From the NCBI GenBank assembly GCA_021785115.1, contig JAJYGO010000266.1:1-22764 (forward strand): a DNA stretch of 22,764 bases. The letters are read 5' to 3'. A program made the position numbers and the translations under genes. The notes beneath the pieces were generated by a model. It did not search any database. It had not been told where the DNA came from and was given only the letters and a program-made list of their open reading frames with translations. This document shows positions 14,370 to 22,604 of this stretch, piece by piece. Source of the DNA: Chloroflexota bacterium (GTDB lineage: Bacteria > Chloroflexota > Limnocylindria > Limnocylindrales > CSP1-4). Position 1 is the stretch's first letter. The number at the start of each line of letters is the position of its first letter.

Positions 14370-15521
14370 ATGACGAGACTCATCGCGACGCTGCTGGCCG
14401 CAGGACTCGCGCTGTCGGCGCGGGCCGCCGAGGTCAAGATCGGGGTCGTGCTGCCCTTCACGGGGCCCGTCGCCTCCGACGGCCTCCGCACCTTCAACGG
14501 CATCCAGCTCGCCGTGAACGAGCTCAACGCGAAGGGGGGCGTCTCGCTGGGCGGCGGGAAGGCCAGGATCGAGCTCGTGAAGGAGGACAGCACGTGCAAC
14601 CCGCGCCTCTCCGTGGCCGCGACGGAGAAGCTCATGACGCGCGACCGGGTCTCGGCGGTCATCGGCGACTTCTGCAGCACCTCCACCCTGGCGTCGTCGG
14701 AGGTGGCGAAGCGGAGCGAGGTCGCCCTCGTCACCCCCATCTCCATCGCGCCGTCGATCACGAAGGCCGGCAACTCCTTCATGTTCCGGACCTGCGACAA
14801 CTCCGACATGATGGCGCGCGCCTTCGCCGACTTCGCGGTCAAGAAGCTCGGCGTCAAGAAGTGGGCGTTCCTGGCGCGGAACGACGACTACGGCCGCGGC
14901 GCCGTCGAGTCGCTCACGCCGCTCATCAAGAAGGCCGGCGGCTCGGTCGTCGCCGTGGAGTACCACCCCCAGGGCGCCACCGACTACTACACGCTCCTCA
15001 CCAAGATCCGCGCCGCCCGGCCCGACGGCCTGGCGCTGGTCGCGAACTCGGCCGAGCACTCGATCGCGACCAACCAGGCCGCCGAGCTGGGGATGAGCAA
15101 GGAGGTCCGGCTGCTCGATCCGACCAGCGCCTACTTCAACCCGGACTTCCTGCGGATCACCGGGAAGAACGCCGACGGGATGATCGGCCCCACGCGCTAC
15201 GTGGACGTCATCGACACGCCCGAGAACGCGCGCTTCGTGGCCGCCTACCAGGCCGCCTACAAGGAGAAGCCCGACAAGTTCGCCCAGAGCGGCTACGAGA
15301 CGGTCCACATGCTCGCCGCGGCGCTCGAGCGCGCCCGGGACGCTGCTCCCCGAGCGCTCCGGGACGCGCTCGCGAAGACCGAGTACCGCGGCCTGCAGGG
15401 GCGCACCTACCGGTTCGACGAGGCGAACCAGCTCGTCCTCGACGAGTTCGTCATCCAGGTGAAGAGCGGCAGCTACGAGATCCTGGGGAAGATCCCGGGC
15501 GAGGGCATCATGAAGGACTGA
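14370..15521 (+). CDS. periplasmic binding protein of a Liv-type ABC importer, cluster 2
   Basis: A 383-residue Peripla_BP_6 protein. Residues 1-19 form a Sec signal peptide cleaved after ARA. The mature start EVKIGVVLPFTGPVA is the first strand of lobe 1. Cys76 (DSTCNP) and Cys102 (DFCSTST) line up with the disulfide pair of E. coli LivJ/LivK, and the Ser/Thr run after Cys102 matches a ligand loop there; a third cysteine, Cys142 (RTCDN), is extra. The following loop reads VTPISIAP, where LivJ has a Thr that contacts the ligand, so specificity may differ. GAGGAA precedes the ATG. It is the last gene of the amidohydrolase/livHMGF operon and follows a hairpin. Confidence 0.9.
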   Translation: MTRLIATLLAAGLALSARAAEVKIGVVLPFTGPVASDGLRTFNGIQLAVNELNAKGGVSLGGGKARIELVKEDSTCNPRLSVAATEKLMTRDRVSAVIGDFCSTSTLASSEVAKRSEVALVTPISIAPSITKAGNSFMFRTCDNSDMMARAFADFAVKKLGVKKWAFLARNDDYGRGAVESLTPLIKKAGGSVVAVEYHPQGATDYYTLLTKIRAARPDGLALVANSAEHSIATNQAAELGMSKEVRLLDPTSAYFNPDFLRITGKNADGMIGPTRYVDVIDTPENARFVAAYQAAYKEKPDKFAQSGYETVHMLAAALERARDAAPRALRDALAKTEYRGLQGRTYRFDEANQLVLDEFVIQVKSGSYEILGKIPGEGIMKD

Positions 15522-15566
15522 GCCGGGCCGGGCGGCCCGGCCTGCTCCCGCGGGCCGCCCGCAGGC
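15522..15566 (+). terminator. overlapping GC-rich hairpins after the second Liv operon
   Basis: GCCGGGCC (15522-15529) pairs with GGCCCGGC (15534-15541) around GGGC, immediately after the TGA. A second pairing, GCCTGC (15540-15545) with GCAGGC (15561-15566), shares two bases with the first stem, so the two could compete. There is no T-run. Placement at the operon end suggests termination or message protection. Confidence 0.4.
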
Positions 15567-15602
15567 TCCCCCCACGCCACGACCTCCGCGCGGACCACCG
15601 CC

Positions 15603-16637
15603 ATGCGCAGGCTCTCCTCGGCGCCCCTCCTGCTCCTCCTGCTCGCCGGGTGCGGAGGCGGCGGGACGGCGGGTACGGGGGACGACGGCGCGCTCGTCGT
15701 GATGACGCGGAACCTCTACCTGGGCGCGCCGCTGGAGCCGCTGCAGCAGGTGGCGGGCCTCTCGCAGCTCCCGGCCGCGGTCGGGGCGACGTGGCGCACC
15801 GTCCAGGCCTCCGACGTTCCGGGCCGGATGGAGCGCGTGGTGGACGAGATCGTCGCCGCCCGCGCGGACGTCGTCGCGCTGCAGGAGGCGGCGCTGTTCG
15901 AGGTGCGGCCGCTGCTCTCGACGGGGCCCGCGACGGAGGTCCTCGACTTCCTGCAGCTCCTCCTCGACGGCCTGCATGGCCGCGGCCACGACTACGTCGC
16001 CGCCGGGACCTCCACCAACGCCGAGGTGGAGCTGCCCGACGACTCCGGGCAGCTCGTCCACTTCGCCGATCGCGACGCCGTCCTGGTGCGGAGCGGCGTC
16101 CGGGTGTCCGCCGTGACGTCCGGCCGGTACTCCACGCTGGCCGAGGTCCCGGCGGGCCTGTTCGCGGCGACGATCCCGCGCGGCTGGCTCCGGCTCGAGC
16201 TGACGGTGGAGGGGCGCACCCTCGCCCTCGTCGCCACGCACCTGGAGATCGAGACCTTCCGGGCGGTGCAGGAGGCGCAGGCGCAAGAGCTCGTCCGGCT
16301 CCTGCCTCCGCTCGGCGACCTGCTGGTGGCGGGGGACTTCAACTCGGCGGCGGACGGGAGCACCACCGCGAGCTACGGGATCCTGGCGGGGGCGGGCCTC
16401 GAAGATCCGTGGACGGCGCTGCGCCCGGGGGATCCGGGGTTCACCTGCTGCTTCGCGGGCGACCTGCGCTCCCCGGCGGCCGCGCTGACGGCGCGGATCG
16501 ACCTCGTGCTGCGGCGCGGGGCGCTGACGCCGTCGGCGGTGGAGCTCGTGGGTGCGACGCCGGCGAGCATCACCGCGGGCGGCCTCCACGCCTCGGACCA
16601 CGCGGGGGTCGTCACGACCTTCCCCGGGGGGCCCTGA
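15603..16637 (+). CDS. lipoprotein with exo/endonuclease/phosphatase (EEP) fold
   Basis: A 344-residue predicted lipoprotein. The signal peptide ends in the lipobox LLAGC (Cys17), followed by a Gly-rich linker, so it should be anchored in the outer or inner membrane facing the periplasm or exterior. The rest is an EEP (DNase I-like) domain with its metal and catalytic residues in order: Asn37 (TRNLYLG), Glu95 (ALQEAAL), DRDAVLV, His213 (ATHLE), Asp245 and Asn247 (GDFNS), Asp300 (RIDLVL) and Asp332-His333 (SDHAGV). All needed positions are present, so it is likely active as a phosphodiesterase: a nuclease, sphingomyelinase-like or inositol phosphatase-like enzyme. The substrate cannot be chosen from sequence. 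No good Shine-Dalgarno precedes the ATG. It converges with the next lipoprotein gene. Confidence 0.85.
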   Translation: MRRLSSAPLLLLLLAGCGGGGTAGTGDDGALVVMTRNLYLGAPLEPLQQVAGLSQLPAAVGATWRTVQASDVPGRMERVVDEIVAARADVVALQEAALFEVRPLLSTGPATEVLDFLQLLLDGLHGRGHDYVAAGTSTNAEVELPDDSGQLVHFADRDAVLVRSGVRVSAVTSGRYSTLAEVPAGLFAATIPRGWLRLELTVEGRTLALVATHLEIETFRAVQEAQAQELVRLLPPLGDLLVAGDFNSAADGSTTASYGILAGAGLEDPWTALRPGDPGFTCCFAGDLRSPAAALTARIDLVLRRGALTPSAVELVGATPASITAGGLHASDHAGVVTTFPGGP

Positions 16638-16670
16638 GCCGGACCGGACGGCGGATCCGTCCGGTCCGGC
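16638..16670. terminator. perfect 14-bp hairpin between convergent lipoprotein genes
   Basis: Bases 16638-16651 pair without mismatch with 16657-16670 around the five-base loop CGGAT. The stem starts directly after the TGA of the EEP gene and ends 14 bases before the stop of the opposing gene at 16685, so it can act for both transcripts. No T-run is present on either side. A bidirectional terminator is the simplest reading. Confidence 0.6.
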
Positions 16671-16684
16671 CGCTCACCGCGAGG

Positions 16685-18127
16685 TCACGGGCACGCGCCC
16701 GCGGCCAGCTCCGCCACCAGCGAGGTGGGGCTGGCGGCGCCGCTCGGCAGGAGGCAGGCGCCCGGGTTCACGGTGACCGTGCTGGTCCCGTCGGTCATCG
16801 CGAGGGTGCCCGCCACGACCTTCAACACCGGCGTCCCCGACGCGTCGTATGGCTCGAGCTGCGGCGAGCCGCCCAGGGTGACGGTGTAGTTTCGGCTCGC
16901 GTAGCGCGGGTCGGCGGAGTCGGTGTTCAGGAAGAGCTTCGCGGTGAGGGCGTCCACCGCGAGGACGGTGCGAGCGCCGTCGAGCGGATCGGGGCTGAAG
17001 CTCATGCTCACGGTGCGCGGCGACAGGGAGAGCGACGCCACCGTGACGCCGCCCACCGTGATGGTCGAGTCGCCAGTGCCGAGCCCGACGCCGGTCAGGA
17101 CGTAGGGGGGCGGCTGGTTCTCCAGCACCGTCATCCCGGCGGTGAGCCCGCCGAGCGTGATCAGGGCGTCGACGGTCGACGAGCCGCTGGGCACCGGCAT
17201 CCCGAGGCTGGTCTGGCCGAGGTTCACGGCCAGCACCGCCTTGCCGCCGATCTCGTCCACCTCCAGGGAGAGGAGCGGGTCGCGCGCCTCGCTCGCGAGC
17301 GTGACGGTGGTGGTGCCCGAGGCGATGGTCGCGCTCACCGCCGACTTGATGCTGGCGGAGAAGGTGACGTCGTACAGGTCGCCCGACGAGCGGTTGATCA
17401 CGATCTTGGCGCCGAGGATGCCCGACATCGACACGGTCGGCGCGCCGGAGGAGCCGCCGGCGATGGCGCTCACCAGATCGCCCTTCACCTGCGACAGGTC
17501 CACGCTGAGCTCGGCGGTGGTCGCCGTCAGGTTCAGCGTGGCGACGGCGTAGCGCTGGGCGCCGAAGAGGAGGGTGATGCTCAGCGCGTCCGTGGCGGGC
17601 TCGGTGACGCGGGCGCGGATCTGGAGGCCGTCGATCGCCGTCACGCAGGTCGCGTCCTGGCTCGCCCCGGTGGCCGGCACGACGTGCTCGGTGCCGTCCG
17701 TGGAGTGGTAGGGGCAGAGGGCCGCGCCGCCGAGCCTGTAGGTGACCGAGGTGGCGTCCGAGCTCTCGACGTTGGCGCTCGTGAAGACGCCCCCGGTGAG
17801 CCACTGCGAGAACTCGTCCGACGGATAGCTCGGCAGCGAGAGCTGGCTCGGGTCGATCGAGACGGGCAGGCCCGCGCCGGCGAGGGCGGTCTGGAGCGGC
17901 GCGAGCCCGTTCCGGGCGGCGCCGAGCGAGGAGATCCCCTGCAGCGTGCTCCCCACGGCCAGGTAGGCCTTCGCGAGGCCGGAGGAGCTGCTGCCGACCT
18001 TGGTGTTCACGGACTGCGGGCTGGTGGGCAGGGTGGCGGTCCCCCCGCCGCCGCCGCTGCTGCAGCCCAGGACCAGCCCGAGCGCCGCCACCGCACCGCA
18101 TGCCGCGCTCGACACTCGCCTCGTCAT
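16685..18127 (-). CDS. unrecognised secreted lipoprotein, 480 residues
   Basis: I do not recognise this family. Residues 1-21 form a lipoprotein signal peptide with lipobox VLGC (Cys22), followed by SSGGGGGT, a flexible linker. The mature part is rich in Ser, Thr, Gly, Val and Ala, with alternating polar and hydrophobic residues throughout, as in an all-beta protein, and has few Lys or aromatic residues. Four cysteines (ALCPYHS, DATCVTA, PGACLLP and the near-terminal AGACP) could make two disulfides. No transmembrane segment or catalytic motif is seen. ATG at 18127 has a strong GGGAGGT site. It is convergent with the EEP lipoprotein gene and divergent from the DUF748 gene. A surface or periplasmic structural or binding role is possible but unsupported. 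Confidence 0.8.
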   Translation of the reverse strand: MTRRVSSAACGAVAALGLVLGCSSGGGGGTATLPTSPQSVNTKVGSSSSGLAKAYLAVGSTLQGISSLGAARNGLAPLQTALAGAGLPVSIDPSQLSLPSYPSDEFSQWLTGGVFTSANVESSDATSVTYRLGGAALCPYHSTDGTEHVVPATGASQDATCVTAIDGLQIRARVTEPATDALSITLLFGAQRYAVATLNLTATTAELSVDLSQVKGDLVSAIAGGSSGAPTVSMSGILGAKIVINRSSGDLYDVTFSASIKSAVSATIASGTTTVTLASEARDPLLSLEVDEIGGKAVLAVNLGQTSLGMPVPSGSSTVDALITLGGLTAGMTVLENQPPPYVLTGVGLGTGDSTITVGGVTVASLSLSPRTVSMSFSPDPLDGARTVLAVDALTAKLFLNTDSADPRYASRNYTVTLGGSPQLEPYDASGTPVLKVVAGTLAMTDGTSTVTVNPGACLLPSGAASPTSLVAELAAGACP

Positions 18128-18399
18128 GACGACCTCCCTGGCGCCCTCCGGCGCGCGTCCTCACGTGGTCGATGCTCCCGGAGCCGTCCGTCCCCGGTGC
18201 CACCTCGGGTGAAACCACCGTCGAGGGCATTGGACACGTCCTCGTGATGGCGAGACCAGCGCCCGGAGGGGCCGCCGCCTTGGCGTGCGGCAGGGTGGCG
18301 CCACGGTACCCGTCCGACGCCCCTCCGGAGGCGGCGGGCCACACCGCCCGGACCACCGATCGCACGCACGGGTTGGCCGTTGCGCGCGGAGGGAGCCCG
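18128..18399. other. gene-free divergent spacer
   Basis: This 272-base gap separates the divergent lipoprotein and DUF748 genes and should hold both promoters. Each gene has a strong ribosome binding site at its edge. I found a TTGGAC at 18230-18235 but no acceptable -10 at the right spacing, and no clear operator or small gene. Confidence 0.4.
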
Positions 18400-21291
18400 G
18401 TGGATAACGCTCCGATGCCCGCATCCCCTCCCGCCTCCGCCTCGGGGAGGCGCCTCCTCCGCGCCGCGACGGTGGCCGTCGCCGTCCTCTGCGCCTACGC
18501 CCTCCTCGGCTTCTTCGCGGCGCCGGCGCTGCTGCGACGCGCCATCGTGGAGCGGGGCGACGCCGCGCTCCACCGCGAGGTGCGCGTCTCACGGGTGCGG
18601 GTGAACCCGTTCGCGCTCTCCGTGAGGATCGAGGGGCTGCGGGTCACGGACCGCGACGGGGAGCCCTTCGTGGCCTGGGACTCGCTCTACGTCCGAGCCG
18701 CGCCGTGGAGGCTCCTCCACGGAGAGGTCGGCGTCGCCGAGGTCCTGCTCGTGCGCCCCTCCGCGCGCGCGGCGCTCGACGCGGCGGGCTCCCTGAACTT
18801 CGCGGACCTGCTCGCGCCGGCGCCGCCCGGCGGCGCGCCGCGCGAGGAGCCACCCTCGCGGCTCGGCGTGTACGTCGGATCGCTGGCCGTCGAAGGGGCA
18901 CGCATCTCGTTCCGCGATGCGACCAAGCGCCCCGCCTTCGACACCACGGTCGGGCCGCTCACCTTCCGGCTCGCCGCGCTGCGCACCAGGGGCGGTCGTG
19001 ACAGCCCCTACTCGCTCACCGGGACGACCGAGTCGGGCGAGACCTTCCGCTGGACGGGGACGGTCCGGGCGCAGCCGCTCCGGTCGGCCGGCACGCTGGC
19101 GTTCGAGCGGATCAAGCTGGCGAAGTACGCGCCCTACGTGCGCGACGAGGCCCCGGTCGGCCTGCTCGACGGCCTCGTCGATCTCGAGACCCGGTACGAG
19201 CTCGAGTGGAGCGCCGCGCGCCACCTGCTGAGGACGTTCGCGGGGAGGGTGGCCGTGAGCCGGCTCGCCCTCGGTCCCCCGGAGGTGCGCGAGGCCCCGG
19301 TGCACCTCTCTCGCGTCGAGGTGACCGGCGTCGAGGTGGAGCCCCTGGCGCGCGAGGCGAGGGTGGCGGCGGTGGAGGTCCGCGGCGGGACGGTGCGGAT
19401 CGGGCGCGATCCCGGGGGGCGCATCGACCTGGCGCGGATGGCGCCCCCGCCGAAGCCCGGGCCGCCCGCGCCCGCGTGGCGCTGGGCGGTCGAGTCGCTC
19501 GAGGTCTCGCAGCTCGCGGTGGGAGTCGAGGACCGTGTGCCGGCGCAGCCCGTCGCGCTCTCCCTCACGGAGGTGCAGCTGCGCCTGTCGGGGCTGCGGC
19601 CAGGCCCGGACGTCAGCTGCCCCCTGGAGCTCTCGGCCACGTGGGACGGCCGGGGGAAGATCGCGGCGAGGGGGGCGGTCCGGCCCTTCGCGGCCAGGGG
19701 GAACCTGGACGTCGAGCTGGCCGACCTCGACCTGGCCCCGCTCGCGCCCTACCTCGAGACCACCACCACGGCGCGGCTCACGGGAGGCCGCGCCAGCGCA
19801 CGGGCCAGGTTCGGCTTCGACGCCTCCGGCCCGGCCCCGCGCTGGACCCTGGCCGGCGATCTCCGGCTGGACGCGCTCTCGTTCGCGGAGAGGGGCAACG
19901 AGAGGCTCCTCGGCTGGCGCGCCGTCGAGGTGACCGGCGTCGACGCAGGGGCCCTCCCGGCGCGGGTGTCGGTGCGTCGGGTCCGCCTCGTCGAGCCGCG
20001 CGTCGAGGTGTACGTCTGGGAGGACGGGACGACGAGCCTGGCGCGGGCGCGCCCCCCGGCTCCCCCCGCCGCGGCCTCGCGCGCCTCGCCTGCGTCCCCC
20101 GCCCCGGAGTGGCGGATCGCCGTCGGCGCGGTCCAGGTCGTCGGCGGGCGCGTCGCGCTGGTGGACCGGACCGTCCGGCCGCCCGCCGTCCTGGATCTCA
20201 CGGGCGTCGGCGCGACCGTGACGAGCCTCTCGTCCGATCCGAAGGTGCGCTCGACCGTCGACGCGCGGTTCGACGTCGAGGGCGTGTCGCCGGTCCGCAT
20301 CACCGGGACGTTGAACCCTCTCCAGAAGACGGCCTACACCAGGCTCGCCATCGCCTCCCAGGGCGTGGACCTCTCGCCGCTGGCCCCCTACGCCGGCAAG
20401 TACCTCGGCTACGGCATCCGGAAGGGGAAGCTCGACCTGGACCTCCACTACGAGATCGAGCGGCGGAAGCTGGCCGCGACGAACGTCGTGAAGGTCGACC
20501 AGTTCACCCTCGGACCGGCGACCGACAGCCCCGACGCGACGAAGATCCCCGTGCGGCTCGCGCTCGCGCTGCTGCAGGACCGCGACGGCGTCATCCTCCT
20601 GGACGTCCCGGTCGAGGGGGACCTGGACGACCCCGACTTCCACCTGGGGAAGGTGATCTGGCGGGCGGTCCTGAACGTGCTGGTGAAGGTCGCGACCTCT
20701 CCCTTCCGGGCGCTCGCGGCGCTCGCCGGCGGCGGCGGCCACGCCGACCTCTCGGTGGCGGACTTCTCTCCCGGGCTGGCGGAGCCCACGCCGGCGGCCG
20801 CGGAGCGGTTCACGCTGCTCGCGAGGTCCCTGGCGCAGCGGCCGGCCGTCGGGCTCGAGCTGGAGGGTTCGGCCGATCCGGCGCAGGACGGGCCCGCGCT
20901 GCGGCGGGCCGCGCTGGAGAGGATGCTCCGGCAGGCGAAGGCCGCGGCGATGCGGCCGCCGCCGTCCGACGTCGACGGTCTCGCGCTCGCGCCCGACGAG
21001 CGGGAGCGGCTGGTGCGGCGCGCCTACGACGCCTCGCTCGCGGCGCAGCCGCCCGGCCGGCAGACGGCCCCGCCCACGCCGCAGCTCGCGCCGCGGGAGA
21101 TGGAGGAGCGGCTCGCGGCGGCGGTGGACGTCCCCCCCGAGTCGTACCGCACGCTCGCCGCTGCGCGAGCCCGGCGTGCCCGCGAGGCGCTCACCGCGGC
21201 CGGCATCGACCAGGCCCGCCTCTTCCTCGTCGAGGGCGGGAGCGGGACCCGTCAGGCGCCGGGCGCGTGCGTGTACTTCAGCGTGAGGTGA
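18400..21291 (+). CDS. DUF748 domain protein (AsmA-like superfamily), inner-membrane anchored
   Basis: A 963-residue protein with one N-terminal transmembrane helix (about residues 19-41) and a long periplasmic part. The region after the helix ([19 protein letters not shown] at its core) and the hallmark [21 protein letters not shown] near residue 667 followed by VKVDQFTLG identify DUF748, a group within the AsmA/TamB-like beta-groove proteins thought to work at the envelope, possibly in lipid transport. The C-terminal 150 residues carry the usual alpha-rich domain with [11 protein letters not shown] and [17 protein letters not shown] at 18400 is chosen because GGAGG lies seven bases upstream; ATG at 18415 is the alternative. 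Low-complexity Pro/Ala linkers occur near residues 350 and 550. The 3' end overlaps the convergent aquaporin gene by 14 bases. Confidence 0.88.
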   Translation: MDNAPMPASPPASASGRRLLRAATVAVAVLCAYALLGFFAAPALLRRAIVERGDAALHREVRVSRVRVNPFALSVRIEGLRVTDRDGEPFVAWDSLYVRAAPWRLLHGEVGVAEVLLVRPSARAALDAAGSLNFADLLAPAPPGGAPREEPPSRLGVYVGSLAVEGARISFRDATKRPAFDTTVGPLTFRLAALRTRGGRDSPYSLTGTTESGETFRWTGTVRAQPLRSAGTLAFERIKLAKYAPYVRDEAPVGLLDGLVDLETRYELEWSAARHLLRTFAGRVAVSRLALGPPEVREAPVHLSRVEVTGVEVEPLAREARVAAVEVRGGTVRIGRDPGGRIDLARMAPPPKPGPPAPAWRWAVESLEVSQLAVGVEDRVPAQPVALSLTEVQLRLSGLRPGPDVSCPLELSATWDGRGKIAARGAVRPFAARGNLDVELADLDLAPLAPYLETTTTARLTGGRASARARFGFDASGPAPRWTLAGDLRLDALSFAERGNERLLGWRAVEVTGVDAGALPARVSVRRVRLVEPRVEVYVWEDGTTSLARARPPAPPAAASRASPASPAPEWRIAVGAVQVVGGRVALVDRTVRPPAVLDLTGVGATVTSLSSDPKVRSTVDARFDVEGVSPVRITGTLNPLQKTAYTRLAIASQGVDLSPLAPYAGKYLGYGIRKGKLDLDLHYEIERRKLAATNVVKVDQFTLGPATDSPDATKIPVRLALALLQDRDGVILLDVPVEGDLDDPDFHLGKVIWRAVLNVLVKVATSPFRALAALAGGGGHADLSVADFSPGLAEPTPAAAERFTLLARSLAQRPAVGLELEGSADPAQDGPALRRAALERMLRQAKAAAMRPPPSDVDGLALAPDERERLVRRAYDASLAAQPPGRQTAPPTPQLAPREMEERLAAAVDVPPESYRTLAAARARRAREALTAAGIDQARLFLVEGGSGTRQAPGACVYFSVR

Positions 21292-22006
21292 CCGCGGCCG
21301 TGCCCGCGCCGTCGTCCGCGCGCCCGACGAGCGGGTAGACGATCCCCGCCACGACCGCGCCGGCCAGCGGCGCCACCCAGAAGGCCCAGAGCTGCGCCAG
21401 CGCCCAGCCGCCGACCACCAGGGCCGGACCGGTGGAGCGCGCCGGGTTCACGGAGGTGTTGGTGACCGGGATGCTGACGAGGTGGATGAGCGTGAGGCAG
21501 AGACCGATGGCGACCGGCGCCAGGGCGGCCGGCGCCCTGCGGTCCGTGGCCCCGAGGATGACGAAGAGGAAGGCGAAGGTCATCACGAACTCGCTCAGGA
21601 GCCCCGCAGCCAGCGTGTACCGGCCGGGCGAGTGCTCCCCGTAGCCGTTGGCCGCGAACCCCGCCGCCACGTCGAAGCCGGCCTTCCCCGACGCCACCAG
21701 GTAGAGCACCACGGCGCCCGCGATGGCGCCCAGGACCTGCGCGACGACGTAAGGGACGACCTCGCCCGCGGGGAACCGGCGCGCGACCGCGAGCCCGACC
21801 GTCACCGCGGGGTTGAGGTGGCACCCGGACACGTGGCCGATGGCGTACGCCATCGTCAGCACGGTGAGGCCGAAGGCCAGCGCGACCCCGAGGAGCCCGA
21901 TCCCCACCGCCGGGAACGCGGCCGCCAGGACCGCGCTCCCGCATCCGCCCAGCACGAGCCAGGCCGTTCCGATGAACTCCGCAGCAGCGCGCTTCGCGAT
22001 GGACAT
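21278..22006 (-). CDS. aqpZ: aquaporin Z, water channel
   Basis: A 242-residue MIP-family channel very similar to E. coli AqpZ, which moves water across the inner membrane. Both NPA boxes are present: HLNPAVT (65-67) and [12 protein letters not shown] (187-189). The selectivity filter of a strict water channel is intact: Phe45, His175, Thr184 and Arg190. The segments [20 protein letters not shown] and [12 protein letters not shown] are AqpZ hallmarks and separate it from glycerol facilitators. Six transmembrane segments are evident. ATG at 22006 has GGGAG five bases upstream. It lies 175 bases downstream of mscL on the same strand, and its end overlaps the DUF748 gene tail-to-tail. Confidence 0.95.
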   Translation of the reverse strand: MSIAKRAAAEFIGTAWLVLGGCGSAVLAAAFPAVGIGLLGVALAFGLTVLTMAYAIGHVSGCHLNPAVTVGLAVARRFPAGEVVPYVVAQVLGAIAGAVVLYLVASGKAGFDVAAGFAANGYGEHSPGRYTLAAGLLSEFVMTFAFLFVILGATDRRAPAALAPVAIGLCLTLIHLVSIPVTNTSVNPARSTGPALVVGGWALAQLWAFWVAPLAGAVVAGIVYPLVGRADDGAGTAAVTSR

Positions 22007-22181
22007 GTCGCGCTCCCTGGCCGCGGGGAGATCGCCGACGTCGCCCCGGCCGATCGACGAGGAGGCGACAGCTTACGCCGGCCGCGCGCGACCGTGGGTG
22101 CGCCGGGAGGGGCGTCGTGGCCCGAGCGTGGCCGTCGCTCCCGGCCCCGGTCGCACCGCGCGGCGGCTCCGCCAGGCCGCC

Positions 22182-22604
22182 TCAGCGCCGGAGCGCGTCG
22201 CGGATGTCGCGGAGCAGCGTCACCTCTTCCGAGGGCCCGGGAGGCGCGGGCGGCGGCTGCGCCTTCTTCAGCCGGTTGAACTGCTTCACCATCAGGAAGA
22301 TGATGAGCGCCAGGATGGCGAAGTTCAGGCAGATGGTGATGAAGTTGCCGTAGGCGAACACCGGCACCCCCGCCTTCTTCATCGCGTCGAGCGTGGGCGC
22401 GGTGCCGCCCGGCACGTCCTTCAGCGGCAAGAAGTAGTTCGAGAAGTCGAACCCTCCGAAGATCCGTCCCACCACCGGCATCACCAGGTCGTTGACGATG
22501 GAGTCGACGATCTTCCCGAACGCCGCGCCGATGATGACGCCGACCGCCAGGTCGACGACGTTGCCCTTCAACGCGAACGCCTTGAACTCCGCCCCGAAGC
22601 TCAT
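22182..22604 (-). CDS. mscL: large-conductance mechanosensitive channel MscL
   Basis: A 140-residue MscL, of normal length. The N-terminal amphipathic helix and pore helix TM1 read [20 protein letters not shown], with the small-residue packing needed for gating, followed by [14 protein letters not shown], the periplasmic loop, TM2 ([20 protein letters not shown]) and a cytoplasmic helix ending [14 protein letters not shown]. It opens at near-lytic membrane tension to release solutes after hypo-osmotic shock. ATG at 22604 has GGGAGGT five bases upstream; a longer frame to 22691 lacks family similarity. A Pro-rich linker (about residues 115-123) precedes the final helix. Confidence 0.96.
   Translation of the reverse strand: MSFGAEFKAFALKGNVVDLAVGVIIGAAFGKIVDSIVNDLVMPVVGRIFGGFDFSNYFLPLKDVPGGTAPTLDAMKKAGVPVFAYGNFITICLNFAILALIIFLMVKQFNRLKKAQPPPAPPGPSEEVTLLRDIRDALRR

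Noticed and set aside
13401..16601. A 1066-residue open frame on the minus strand
   Set aside because: It lies antisense to livF, the binding-protein gene and the EEP gene, all with clear families. Very GC-rich DNA leaves stop codons rare in shadow frames, and the translation is Arg/Gly/His-rich without motifs.
14594..18247. A 1217-residue open frame on the plus strand
   Set aside because: It shadows the binding-protein and EEP genes in another frame and runs antisense through the lipoprotein gene; composition is typical of a shadow frame.
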